Source: Psychrobacter piscatorii (lineage in GTDB: Bacteria; Pseudomonadota; Gammaproteobacteria; Pseudomonadales; Moraxellaceae). Taken from it: a stretch of 35,795 nt of DNA. A program made the translations under genes and the position numbers. Positions 27,238 to 34,423 of this stretch are shown here, piece after piece (the first letter of the stretch is position 1; the number at the start of each line of letters is the position of its first letter). Location: contig NZ_LNDJ01000064.1 in the NCBI RefSeq assembly GCF_001444505.1, positions 1-35,795 on the forward strand. The letters run 5' to 3'. Below the pieces are notes generated by a model. It was not told the origin of the DNA and did no database searches. It saw only the letters and a program-made list of their open reading frames with translations.

Positions 27238-27261
27238 ATGAAAAGAGTGTGAAAGGGTGAA
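27238..27261 (-). promoter_or_regulatory. Three TTCAC-type half sites upstream of creD (Cre/Blr-tag-like)
   Basis: Read on the minus strand, TTCAC (27261-27257), CCT, TTCAC (27253-27249), six bases, TTCAT (27242-27238). The last two fit TTCAC-N6-TTCAC with nine of ten bases matching, the tag bound by CreB and BlrA response regulators in other proteobacteria. A possible -10 TATGAT lies at 27205-27200 and the creD start is about 104 bases further on. Confidence 0.5.
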
Positions 27262-27303
27262 AGTTGATATTCTCGGATAATTATTTTTCGATTATTAATG
27301 TGT

Positions 27304-27828
27304 TTAATGCTTTTTGGTGTCGCCAACCACTTTATCCATAATAGCGAATAACAAGCCGGACACCACAAAGGTCATGTGAATAACAACTTTCCACATGAGT
27401 TTGTCAGCATCAAGCTCACTCATGCCACTGGAGATATCCATAAAGGATTTCAGAAGATCAATCGCCGAGATAGCGACGATCGCTCCGATGACTTTGAGCT
27501 TTAGACCAGAAAAGTCCACTTTGCCCATCCAGCTGGGACGATCATCATGAGTGCCAGTGTCGATTTTTGAGACAAAAATCTCGTAGCCACTGAATATAAT
27601 GATGAGCAATAAGCTGGCAACCAGCGAGATATCAACCAATACCAGTATGTCTACAATCACACTGGCCTCAGAAGCTATGAGAATATCAGCAAACATATAC
27701 CATAGCTTTTGGACAAACTTAATAAATAATAAAATAATACCTAACACCAACCCTAGATAAAAAGGCGCCAGTATCCAGCGGCTATTAAATATGGTTTTTT
27801 CTAAGTAAAGCTCAAACTTCTTTAGCAT
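27304..27828 (-). CDS. YqhA/UPF0114 family membrane protein
   Basis: Membrane protein of unknown function, 174 aa. The N-terminal pattern LEKTIFNSRWILAPFYLGLV with the following hydrophobic helix is the UPF0114 signature. Further spans lie at about residues 52-80, 108-128 and 143-162, for about four in total. The motif FSGLKLKVIGAIVAISAIDLLKSFMDI is also typical. GAAGAGA precedes the start. It lies 57 bases after the kinase gene on the same strand, so it may be transcribed with pnuC and the kinase, though the function of the family gives no direct link to NAD metabolism. Confidence 0.88.
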   Translation of the reverse strand: MLKKFELYLEKTIFNSRWILAPFYLGLVLGIILLFIKFVQKLWYMFADILIASEASVIVDILVLVDISLVASLLLIIIFSGYEIFVSKIDTGTHDDRPSWMGKVDFSGLKLKVIGAIVAISAIDLLKSFMDISSGMSELDADKLMWKVVIHMTFVVSGLLFAIMDKVVGDTKKH

Positions 27829-27885
27829 GGGTATCTCTTCAGTTTCAAATACAAAAAAGTTTTAAAGATATAAATATAGGTAAGT

Positions 27886-28500
27886 TTAGCTCTGGTCAGG
27901 CGATATGTTGTCTATATTAGCGAGCTGCGTTACTACTTGCCAGACACGTTCTCTTCTATCGCCACTAATACGCTGAAACGGTTTTCGGTGCTTGCTTAAT
28001 TGATTGGCAAAATAGGCGCTTATCTCATCACGTTGGTGCGGACTGTCTCGCAGGTCATCAGCCACCCAGGGTATATCAACCTCAGTCAATAGTATCAAAT
28101 CATAATGATGCGCCAATGCTGCTTGCTCAAGAGCGGCAGGGCAGTCACCATAATACCAATGAGAGTAGACCATTAGCTCAAACAGACTGGTATCACAAAA
28201 CAAATAGCGGTTTTCATTAGACATTTGGGTGACTTGTTTGGCCAGTTTGTTCTCTAACGCTATCTGACCTTGTGCGATAGGTAGTAGGTCATCCCATGTA
28301 CAAGTCAGCTGCTCATCATCCCACTTCGCTTGCAAGTAAGTACGCATATATTCTGACACCCACAGATTATTGAAATGCGCTGCCAAATCACGGCATAGGG
28401 TTGTTTTCCCCGTACTTTCTGCGCCCAAAACCGCGACAGTAATGACAGATTCAGGCGTATGCTGCTCGAGGTTGTATACGGTAGCGTCGTTGCCATTCAT
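27886..28500 (-). CDS. NadR-type AAA ATPase / ribosylnicotinamide kinase
   Basis: Predicted cytoplasmic kinase phosphorylating nicotinamide riboside to NMN. It corresponds only to the C-terminal kinase domain of NadR: 204 aa, with no N-terminal DNA-binding or NMN adenylyltransferase domain. Walker A GAESTGKT lies at residues 26-33. The sequences VSEYMRTYLQ, CDTSLFELMVYSHWYYGDCP, LLTEVDIPWVADDLRDSP and RKPFQRISGDRRERVWQV match the family, the DT and DLRD motifs being catalytic or substrate contacts. The only usable start is ATG 28500, which overlaps the end of pnuC by 50 bases. Together with PnuC it forms a riboside uptake and trapping pair. Substrate specificity is inferred from family and context. 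Confidence 0.85.
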   Translation of the reverse strand: MNGNDATVYNLEQHTPESVITVAVLGAESTGKTTLCRDLAAHFNNLWVSEYMRTYLQAKWDDEQLTCTWDDLLPIAQGQIALENKLAKQVTQMSNENRYLFCDTSLFELMVYSHWYYGDCPAALEQAALAHHYDLILLTEVDIPWVADDLRDSPHQRDEISAYFANQLSKHRKPFQRISGDRRERVWQVVTQLANIDNISPDQS

Positions 28501-29155
28501 AATATGCCCAGATTGCGATGAGAGTGAAGACTACATATTGTAGCGCAGTAAAAGTAAAGCCTTTATAAAAGTATAGTGGTACCGATATCGCATCAGCAAT
28601 GATCCATAGTATCCAATGCTCAATTTTGCGACTTGCCATAAGCCACATTGCCATCAGGAACAAGGCTGTAGTGAGCATGTCGGTATAGTCCACCCAAGTG
28701 AATAAATGTACACCAAGAACGGCACCATCAAAGCTAAAGCCGTTATTAATCACCGGACGGAAATAGTATATCAGCGCCACAAAAGACATGGTTGCTATTG
28801 CCAAAGCAGACAAGATAGGTACATCGCCTGCATGCAAATGCTCAATACGGACGTTGTTTGACTCATGAGTCTCTATAGGCTGATTCTTTTTGTTCTTTGA
28901 CCAGTTAATCCAACCATATAAACTCATCACCGTATAGTAAGCATTGATGAACATATCGCCAAACAGCTGCCATTTCCATAGTAAATATACAAATATCGCC
29001 GTGCTGATTAAGCCAATTGGAAAGACTAAGATATTGGTTCTGCTGGCAAGCAAGACACTTGCCACACCAAAAAACACGGCAATCAACTCTAAGACGATAA
29101 ATGTCGTGGAGTAATCCGCATATTGACCAAATAACCAGTTGAGAAGTTCTGCCAT
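28451..29155 (-). CDS. pnuC: Nicotinamide riboside transporter PnuC
   Basis: Inner-membrane facilitator for nicotinamide riboside. The 234-aa product has about seven hydrophobic segments. The family pattern is visible: LELIAVFFGVASVLLASR and NILVFPIGLISTAIFVYLLW, then FGDMFINAYYTVMSLYGWINW (one of the conserved aromatic stretches around the substrate site), TWVDYTDMLTTALFLMAMWL and IEHWILWIIADAISVPLYFY. AGGA lies 6 bases before the start. A minus-strand TATAAT at 29226-29221 is a possible -10. It overlaps the kinase gene by 50 bases. No NAD riboswitch or NrtR gene was recognised. Confidence 0.93.
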   Translation of the reverse strand: MAELLNWLFGQYADYSTTFIVLELIAVFFGVASVLLASRTNILVFPIGLISTAIFVYLLWKWQLFGDMFINAYYTVMSLYGWINWSKNKKNQPIETHESNNVRIEHLHAGDVPILSALAIATMSFVALIYYFRPVINNGFSFDGAVLGVHLFTWVDYTDMLTTALFLMAMWLMASRKIEHWILWIIADAISVPLYFYKGFTFTALQYVVFTLIAIWAYYEWQRRYRIQPRAAYA

Positions 29156-29433
29156 TAGTATTCCTAAAGATGAGCGTGTATCGATGGGTTTGGGTGGTTA
29201 CACAGAGCAAAATGGCGCTAATTATAACGTAGCTATCAAAGAATGACGTGAGTCTTTGCTTATTTATCGCCAGAAACAGATTATTTGTAACAAAGCATTA
29301 GAAAAAATTTAATATTCAGGCATAATAAACACACTGATTTTAAGTTTACAGTTATTCACTGAATTTGAATGGCTATTATTTTCCACTTTTATGCTTATTC
29401 CAAGCACCACAGTAGTAGACAAGGAAGCGTATC

Positions 29434-30579
29434 ATGACGACTTGTATCACAGGCACTGGTCTTTATATCCCACCTTACAGCATTAGTAACGAAGAGTTAG
29501 TAGAATCATTTAACCAGTATGTTGAAAATTATAATGCAAAGCATGCTGAAGAGATAGCTGCAGAGACAATGACGGCACTTGAGCCTTCTTCAGCTGCTTT
29601 CATCGAAAAAGTATCTGGTATCAAATCACGTTATGTGATGGAAAAAGACGGTATTTTAGACCCTGAAATCATGGCACCAGTCATTGCCTATCGTAACTTA
29701 GGTGAAGAGCTGTCTGTGATGGCAGAAATGGGCGCGGCTGCGTTAAAAGACGCATTGGCTGATGCTGGACTTGAGGCCAACGATCTAGATGGTATCATCC
29801 TTGCTTGCTCAAACTTCCAGCGTACGTATCCTGCGGTTGCCATCGAAATTCAGAATGCCATTGGTATGGTTGGCGGCTTCGCTTATGATATGAACGTCGC
29901 CTGTAGTGCTGCAACGTTTGGTTTATCGCAAGCACATGGTTCTATTGTTTCTGGTCTTGCCAAACGTGTGGCTGTGGTCAATGTCGAGATTACCTCCGCG
30001 CATCTAAACTGGCGCAATCGTGACAGCCACTTTATTTTTGGTGATGTAGCAACGGCGACTATTGTTGAAGAATTAGACACGCCAAAGGGTTATGAGATTC
30101 TAAACGCTAAGCTATTTACTCAGTTTTCGACCAACATCAAAAACGAATATGGCTTTATGGATCGCTCAGAGTATCTAGCCGCGCAAACGGAGATGTATCC
30201 AGATATCAAAGCCCCAGTTACTGATAAACTGTTTTTGCAAAATGGTCGCAAAGTATTCCGTGAAGTTTGTCCAAAGGTGTCTGAGGTTATCACTGAACAC
30301 CTACAAGAAAATGATATACCGACCTCTGATGTTAAGATGATGTGGCTACACCAAGCCAATGCCAATATGCTAGATTTGATTTTACGCACTGTCATCGGTA
30401 AAGATGCTGACAAATCAATCGCACCAAGCGTCATTGCTGAATTTGCTAATACCAGCTCAGCCAGCCCTATGATTGTATTCCATCGCTATAAAGATGAGCT
30501 AGCGTCAGGTGATCTAGGTGTTATTTGCTCATTTGGTGCCGGTTACTCTATTGGCTCAGTATTGGTTCGTAAAGTCTAA
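29434..30579 (+). CDS. Beta-ketoacyl-ACP synthase III, long type
   Basis: Condensing enzyme of the FabH family, which starts fatty acid synthesis by joining an acyl-CoA primer to malonyl-ACP. The 381-aa product has the Cys-His-Asn triad: Cys in [15 protein letters not shown] (about residue 157), His in [13 protein letters not shown] and Asn in [13 protein letters not shown]. The C-terminus [17 protein letters not shown] is normal. It is about 60 residues longer than E. coli FabH, mostly through an N-terminal insertion between the first strand and the active-site region ([18 protein letters not shown] and beyond). Long FabH-like proteins of this kind in Pseudomonas use medium-chain acyl-CoA primers; that preference is an inference here. 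AAGGAAG precedes the start. It stands alone with its own terminator. Confidence 0.9.
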   Translation: MTTCITGTGLYIPPYSISNEELVESFNQYVENYNAKHAEEIAAETMTALEPSSAAFIEKVSGIKSRYVMEKDGILDPEIMAPVIAYRNLGEELSVMAEMGAAALKDALADAGLEANDLDGIILACSNFQRTYPAVAIEIQNAIGMVGGFAYDMNVACSAATFGLSQAHGSIVSGLAKRVAVVNVEITSAHLNWRNRDSHFIFGDVATATIVEELDTPKGYEILNAKLFTQFSTNIKNEYGFMDRSEYLAAQTEMYPDIKAPVTDKLFLQNGRKVFREVCPKVSEVITEHLQENDIPTSDVKMMWLHQANANMLDLILRTVIGKDADKSIAPSVIAEFANTSSASPMIVFHRYKDELASGDLGVICSFGAGYSIGSVLVRKV

Positions 30580-30605
30580 CGTCTCAATACGCACCTTTTA
30601 TCGAT

Positions 30606-30639
30606 AAAAATAGCTAAGAGTCTTCTTAGCTATTTTTTT
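30606..30639 (+). terminator. Terminator after the KAS III gene
   Basis: AAAAATAGCTAAG and CTTAGCTATTTTT form a perfect 13-bp stem around AGTCTT, then further T residues. Confidence 0.92.
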
Positions 30640-30770
30640 GTCTACTAATCTTGGTATCAGAACCAAGTATCTTTATTTAAGAATAAGTAGAGATATTTGA
30701 GAGTATAGTGACAAGATTGCTGCGAATATTGAGAAGAATGCTTAGAGGTTTTAATTTACCCCAAAAAATT

Positions 30771-30779
30771 TGCTATAAT
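30771..30779 (+). promoter_or_regulatory. Extended -10 promoter for prfA
   Basis: TGCTATAAT at 30771-30779 is a perfect extended -10 (TGN plus TATAAT). The -35 at the 17-bp position is only TTAATT, which fits an extended -10 promoter. Transcription would start about 32 bases before the prfA ATG. Confidence 0.7.
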
Positions 30780-30817
30780 CACGAGCTTATTCCTCTTATC
30801 CAATTAAAAGTCCTTTT

Positions 30818-31909
30818 ATGAAAGAATCCTTACGCCTGCGTTTAGACCAGATGGTAGACCGTTATGAAGAGGTCACCGCCTTGTTATCAGATCCTAGTGT
30901 CATCAGTGATAATAATAAATTTCGCGAATTGTCTGTCGAGCATAGCGACTTGATGGACATCACGACCTTATGGCAGAACTATCTGAATGCAGAAACGGAT
31001 CAGGCCGACGCTGAGGCGATGCTAGCTGACGCGACAGATCCTGACATGAAAGAGATGATGCTCGACGAAATTGAGACAGCCCGTGATACCATTGTAGAGA
31101 TGGAAGAAGCGCTTAATGTCATGATGCTACCAAAAGATCCTAACGATAAGGTGCCAGCATTCTTGGAGATTCGTGCTGGGACGGGCGGTGATGAAGCAGC
31201 GATTTTCTCTGGTGATTTGTTCCGTATGTATCAAAAATACGCGCAAACCCAGGGCTGGACTGTTGAAGTTCTATCCGCAAACGAAGGTGAACACGGCGGT
31301 TATAAAGAAATCATCACTCGCGTATCGGGTAATAGCGTCTATGGACGTTTAAAGTTTGAATCTGGCGCTCACCGTGTACAGCGTGTCCCTGAGACCGAAA
31401 GTCAAGGTCGCGTGCATACGTCAGCTTGTACGGTTGCGGTCATGCCAGAAGTTGAAATTGATGATACGGTAGACATCAATCCTGCAGATATTAAGATGGA
31501 TACTTTTCGCTCAAGCGGCGCGGGTGGTCAGCACGTCAACACCACTGATTCAGCCGTACGTTTGACGCATATTCCCACGGGTACTGTGGTAGAGTGTCAG
31601 CAAGAGCGTAGTCAGCACAAAAACCGTGCACATGCGATGAAAATGCTGGTCTCTAAAATCCAGCAAGCCAAAGTACAAGCGCAGGTCGATGTAGCGGACT
31701 CTATACGCCGTGATTTGGTCGGTAGTGGCGACCGCTCAGAGCGTATTCGTACCTATAATTTTCCACAAGGCCGTATGACCGATCATCGTATCAACCTTAC
31801 CTTATACAAGCTTGATTCTATCATGGAAGGTGACTTGGATGAGATTCTTGATGCACTGTTACGTGAGCATCAGGCTGACTTGATGGCTAGCATCGGCGGC
31901 GAGATGTAA
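30818..31909 (+). CDS. prfA: Peptide chain release factor 1
   Basis: Recognises UAA and UAG stop codons and triggers peptide release in the ribosome. The 363-aa length is standard. The GGQ hydrolysis motif is at residues 236-238 ([13 protein letters not shown]). The codon-recognition PxT tripeptide is Pro-Glu-Thr at 191-193 ([10 protein letters not shown]), a normal variant of the PAT of E. coli. An N-terminal coiled-coil region (residues 1-110) and the [15 protein letters not shown] start are typical. In many gammaproteobacteria hemA precedes and prmC follows; neither is present here, and a toxin-antitoxin pair follows instead. Confidence 0.97.
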   Translation: MKESLRLRLDQMVDRYEEVTALLSDPSVISDNNKFRELSVEHSDLMDITTLWQNYLNAETDQADAEAMLADATDPDMKEMMLDEIETARDTIVEMEEALNVMMLPKDPNDKVPAFLEIRAGTGGDEAAIFSGDLFRMYQKYAQTQGWTVEVLSANEGEHGGYKEIITRVSGNSVYGRLKFESGAHRVQRVPETESQGRVHTSACTVAVMPEVEIDDTVDINPADIKMDTFRSSGAGGQHVNTTDSAVRLTHIPTGTVVECQQERSQHKNRAHAMKMLVSKIQQAKVQAQVDVADSIRRDLVGSGDRSERIRTYNFPQGRMTDHRINLTLYKLDSIMEGDLDEILDALLREHQADLMASIGGEM

Positions 31910-31962
31910 GCCATAGCGGTGAACTATGCGAGTGAGGTTAAGAAGGGGTATAGCGATTAGCG

Positions 31963-31991
31963 TTGCTATATTCCCAAATTGGGAATATAAT
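31963..31991 (+). promoter_or_regulatory. Promoter of the higBA operon
   Basis: TTGCTA at 31963-31968, a 17-bp spacer and a consensus TATAAT at 31986-31991 form a good sigma-70 promoter. Transcription would start around 31998, about 16 bases before the higB ATG. A second weaker pair (TTGGGA 31979-31984, TATACT 32001-32006) is also visible. Confidence 0.75.
31967..31989. promoter_or_regulatory. Perfect palindrome inside the higBA promoter (putative HigA operator)
   Basis: TATATTCCCAA and TTGGGAATATA form 11-bp perfect inverted arms around a central A. The palindrome fills the spacer and covers most of the -10 box. A dimeric HigA antitoxin bound here would block polymerase, giving classical autoregulation. 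Binding is inferred, not shown. Confidence 0.75.
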
Positions 31992-32013
31992 TGGATGCTA
32001 TATACTAAGTCAT

Positions 32014-32322
32014 ATGAGAGTTATTGCCAAAAGCAGTTTACGTAAATTCTGGGAACAGCCTAACAATGATGATGCAAAAGGTCAGCTAGAAGCTTGGCAT
32101 GATTTTGCACTAAAAGCCAGTTGGCAATCACCGCAAGATATCAAAAACGATTTTAAGAATGCGAGTATTTGCGCTAATAATAGAGTCGTTTTTAATATTG
32201 CAGGCAATAAATACCGATTGGTGGTTGAGATGCAGTATCAGGCTGGTATTGCTTGGGTCAAGTTCATCGGTACTCATAGTGAATACGATAAAATTGATGT
32301 GGAGGTTGTCAATGAATATTAA
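32014..32322 (+). CDS. higB: HigB-type mRNA interferase toxin
   Basis: Toxin of a type II toxin-antitoxin pair, predicted to cut mRNA at the ribosome. The 102-aa product starts at ATG 32014 (an in-frame TTG at 31963 lies in the promoter). It matches the HigB_toxin (RelE-fold) family: MRVIAKSSLRKFWEQPNNDD, AKGQLEAWHDFALKASWQSP, DIKNDFKNASICANNRVVFN, IAGNKYRLVVEMQYQAGIAW and VKFIGTHSEYDKID. The basic and aromatic residues of the last two segments supply the catalytic surface in related proteins. It is the first gene of the operon, as in other higBA loci, and overlaps higA by 11 bases. No weakening mutation is obvious. Confidence 0.88.
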   Translation: MRVIAKSSLRKFWEQPNNDDAKGQLEAWHDFALKASWQSPQDIKNDFKNASICANNRVVFNIAGNKYRLVVEMQYQAGIAWVKFIGTHSEYDKIDVEVVNEY

Positions 32323-32662
32323 ACCAATTCGTAATGATCAAGATCTAGCACATGCATTTGCTCAGCTACAAGCTGTGTTTCAAGCTGATGAGGGTACATC
32401 TGAGGCTGATGAGCGCGAAGTGCTAGTAACCTTAATTGAAGCTTACGAAAACAAATATTATCCTATCGAACATGCCGAAGCTGTCGATGCTATTATTTTT
32501 CAGATGGAAAATCTAAATTTAAGTAGAAAGGATTTGACACCTTATTTGGGATCGGCAAGTAAAGTATCTGAAGTATTAAATCGTAAACGCCGATTGAGTT
32601 TGCCAATGATAAGAAAACTACATGAAGGGCTGCACATTCCTTATGAAAGTCTTATTCACTAG
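32312..32662 (+). CDS. higA: HigA-type antitoxin with helix-turn-helix
   Basis: Antitoxin and probable repressor of the pair. The 116-aa product starts at ATG 32312, with GGAGG 6 bases upstream inside higB. The N-terminal part (residues 1-60; [20 protein letters not shown]) is acidic and helical. The C-terminal part is an HTH_XRE-like domain: [40 protein letters not shown] and [15 protein letters not shown]. This is the usual layout for antitoxins paired with HigB_toxin proteins. Its likely operator is the palindrome at 31967-31989. It lies 83 bases before lysS. Confidence 0.88.
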   Translation: MNIKPIRNDQDLAHAFAQLQAVFQADEGTSEADEREVLVTLIEAYENKYYPIEHAEAVDAIIFQMENLNLSRKDLTPYLGSASKVSEVLNRKRRLSLPMIRKLHEGLHIPYESLIH

Positions 32663-32745
32663 GTCTCCTCTATTTGAGATACTATTGTTTTGAGTATCAA
32701 ATATTAACTAAAGATAGTTTACGGCTATCGTATTATGAGAGTTTT

Positions 32746-34272
32746 ATGTCAAGAAATAACCAAGACCAAACCCAAGCGCCAGAAGACACCAATGAACTGA
32801 TCGCGCAACTTCAAGCCAAGCTAGATGATATCACTGCCTCAGATAAACAGCCGTACCCAAACACCTTTAAACGCACCCATTATGCAAAAGATTTGCAAAC
32901 GGCTTTTGATGGTGTGTCAAAACAAGAAATTGAAGAAAAAGCGGCGAATGGTGACAAAACACAGGTCAATGTGGCGGGCCGTGTCATGTTAAACCGTGGC
33001 TCATTCATCGTTATCCAAGACATGACAGGTCGCATCCAATTATATGTGGCACGTAAAGAGCTTGATGAGGAGACGCGTGCAAGCATCAAATCTTTGGATT
33101 TGGGTGATATTGTTGGTGTGTCAGGCTATATTGGTCGCTCAGGTAAAGGCGATTTATATGTGCATATTGAAGAGATTACGCTGTTGACTAAGACCCTACG
33201 TCCGATGCCAAATAAGTTCCATGGCCTAGCAGATGTAGAAGCGCGCTATCGCAACCGTCATCTTGATTTGATGACCAATGAGACGACTCGCGATACCTTT
33301 ATGGTTCGTAGCCAAATCATCAGCGGTATTCGTCAGTTTATGTTGAATGAGCGTTTTATGGAAGTTGAAACGCCAATGATGCATCCCATTCCAGGTGGCG
33401 CGGTGGCTCGTCCATTTGAGACACATCATAATGCTTTGGATATGCCATTATACTTGCGTATCGCGCCTGAGCTTTATCTCAAGCGTTTGGTCGTTGGTGG
33501 GTTTGAGCGAGTATTTGAGATTAACCGTAGCTTCCGTAACGAAGGGGTCTCAACTCGACACAACCCTGAATTTACCATGATTGAGTTTTATCAAGCCTAT
33601 GCTGATTATCATGATTTGATGGACTTGACTGAGCGTATGTTTAATCAGCTAGCGATAGATGTCTTGGGTACAACAGAGATTACCTATCAAGAAGAAGCCA
33701 TCAGCCTAAAAGCGCCATTTGCTCGTCTATCCATGTCTGACGCCATTGCAAAATATGCCAAAGACTTTGATATGTCACGTATCGACGATCGTGACTATCT
33801 GGCACAATACGCCTCAGTGACCCTTAAACAGCAGGTCAAAGATGTGTTCGGTGTGGGCAAGATCAAGACCATCATCTTCGAAGAAACGGCTGAGCACCAA
33901 TTACGTCAACCAACGTTTATTACTGAATATCCAGCTGAAACGTCACCATTGGCACGTCGTAATGATGACAATCCTGAGATTACTGATCGTTTTGAGTTGT
34001 TTATTGGTGGTCGCGAGTTGGCGAATGGTTTTAGCGAGCTCAATGATCCAGCGGATCAAGCTGAGCGCTTCCGTGGTCAGGTTGCCGAAAAAGATGCAGG
34101 CGATGATGAAGCCATGCACTTTGATGAAGAATATATCGAAGCATTGTCTTACGGTCTGCCGCCAACCGCTGGTGAAGGTATTGGTATTGATCGCCTTGTG
34201 ATGCTATTTACTGACTCTGCCAGTATCCGTGATGTGATTTTATTCCCACACATGCGCCGCAAAAATGATTAA
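32746..34272 (+). CDS. lysS: Lysyl-tRNA synthetase, class II
   Basis: Charges tRNA-Lys with lysine. The 508-aa product is of normal length for the class II enzyme. I use ATG 32746; the longer in-frame start at 32674 would add 24 residues with no homology. The N-terminal OB-fold anticodon-binding domain (about residues 60-160, [20 protein letters not shown]) is followed by the catalytic core: motif 1 region [19 protein letters not shown], motif 2 [20 protein letters not shown] and motif 3 [16 protein letters not shown]. Lysine-pocket residues in [10 protein letters not shown] and [19 protein letters not shown] are present. A terminator follows after about 54 bases. Confidence 0.96.
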   Translation: MSRNNQDQTQAPEDTNELIAQLQAKLDDITASDKQPYPNTFKRTHYAKDLQTAFDGVSKQEIEEKAANGDKTQVNVAGRVMLNRGSFIVIQDMTGRIQLYVARKELDEETRASIKSLDLGDIVGVSGYIGRSGKGDLYVHIEEITLLTKTLRPMPNKFHGLADVEARYRNRHLDLMTNETTRDTFMVRSQIISGIRQFMLNERFMEVETPMMHPIPGGAVARPFETHHNALDMPLYLRIAPELYLKRLVVGGFERVFEINRSFRNEGVSTRHNPEFTMIEFYQAYADYHDLMDLTERMFNQLAIDVLGTTEITYQEEAISLKAPFARLSMSDAIAKYAKDFDMSRIDDRDYLAQYASVTLKQQVKDVFGVGKIKTIIFEETAEHQLRQPTFITEYPAETSPLARRNDDNPEITDRFELFIGGRELANGFSELNDPADQAERFRGQVAEKDAGDDEAMHFDEEYIEALSYGLPPTAGEGIGIDRLVMLFTDSASIRDVILFPHMRRKND

Positions 34273-34325
34273 TGAGTCGTTAACCAAAGTCGCTTATTAA
34301 GCGCGGCTGAGTCATAATCAAATCA

Positions 34326-34358
34326 GCAAGAAGCCAGACGAATGCGCTGGCTTTTTGC
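34326..34358 (+). terminator. Terminator after lysS
   Basis: AAGCCAG and CTGGCTT pair, and GCAA with TTGC can extend the stem with one mismatch; five T follow the core stem. Its end overlaps the dnaX promoter. Confidence 0.75.
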
Positions 34359-34364
34359 TATAAT
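34356..34364 (+). promoter_or_regulatory. Extended -10 promoter for dnaX
   Basis: TGCTATAAT at 34356-34364 is a perfect extended -10, about 60 bases before the dnaX ATG. Its -35 position would lie inside the lysS terminator hairpin and does not match consensus. Confidence 0.6.
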
Positions 34365-34423
34365 GAATACCGAAAAATCGTATTAAAAATAAGAATATTA
34401 ATTACTTGGCACAATGGATAGCT

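Noticed and set aside
29156..29433. NAD-responsive riboswitch or NrtR site before pnuC
   Set aside because: I found no conserved riboswitch core or clear palindrome there; only a candidate -10 box.
31388..31396. Pro-Glu-Thr in place of Pro-Ala-Thr in the release factor
   Set aside because: The middle position varies in normal RF1 proteins, so a change in codon specificity is not implied.
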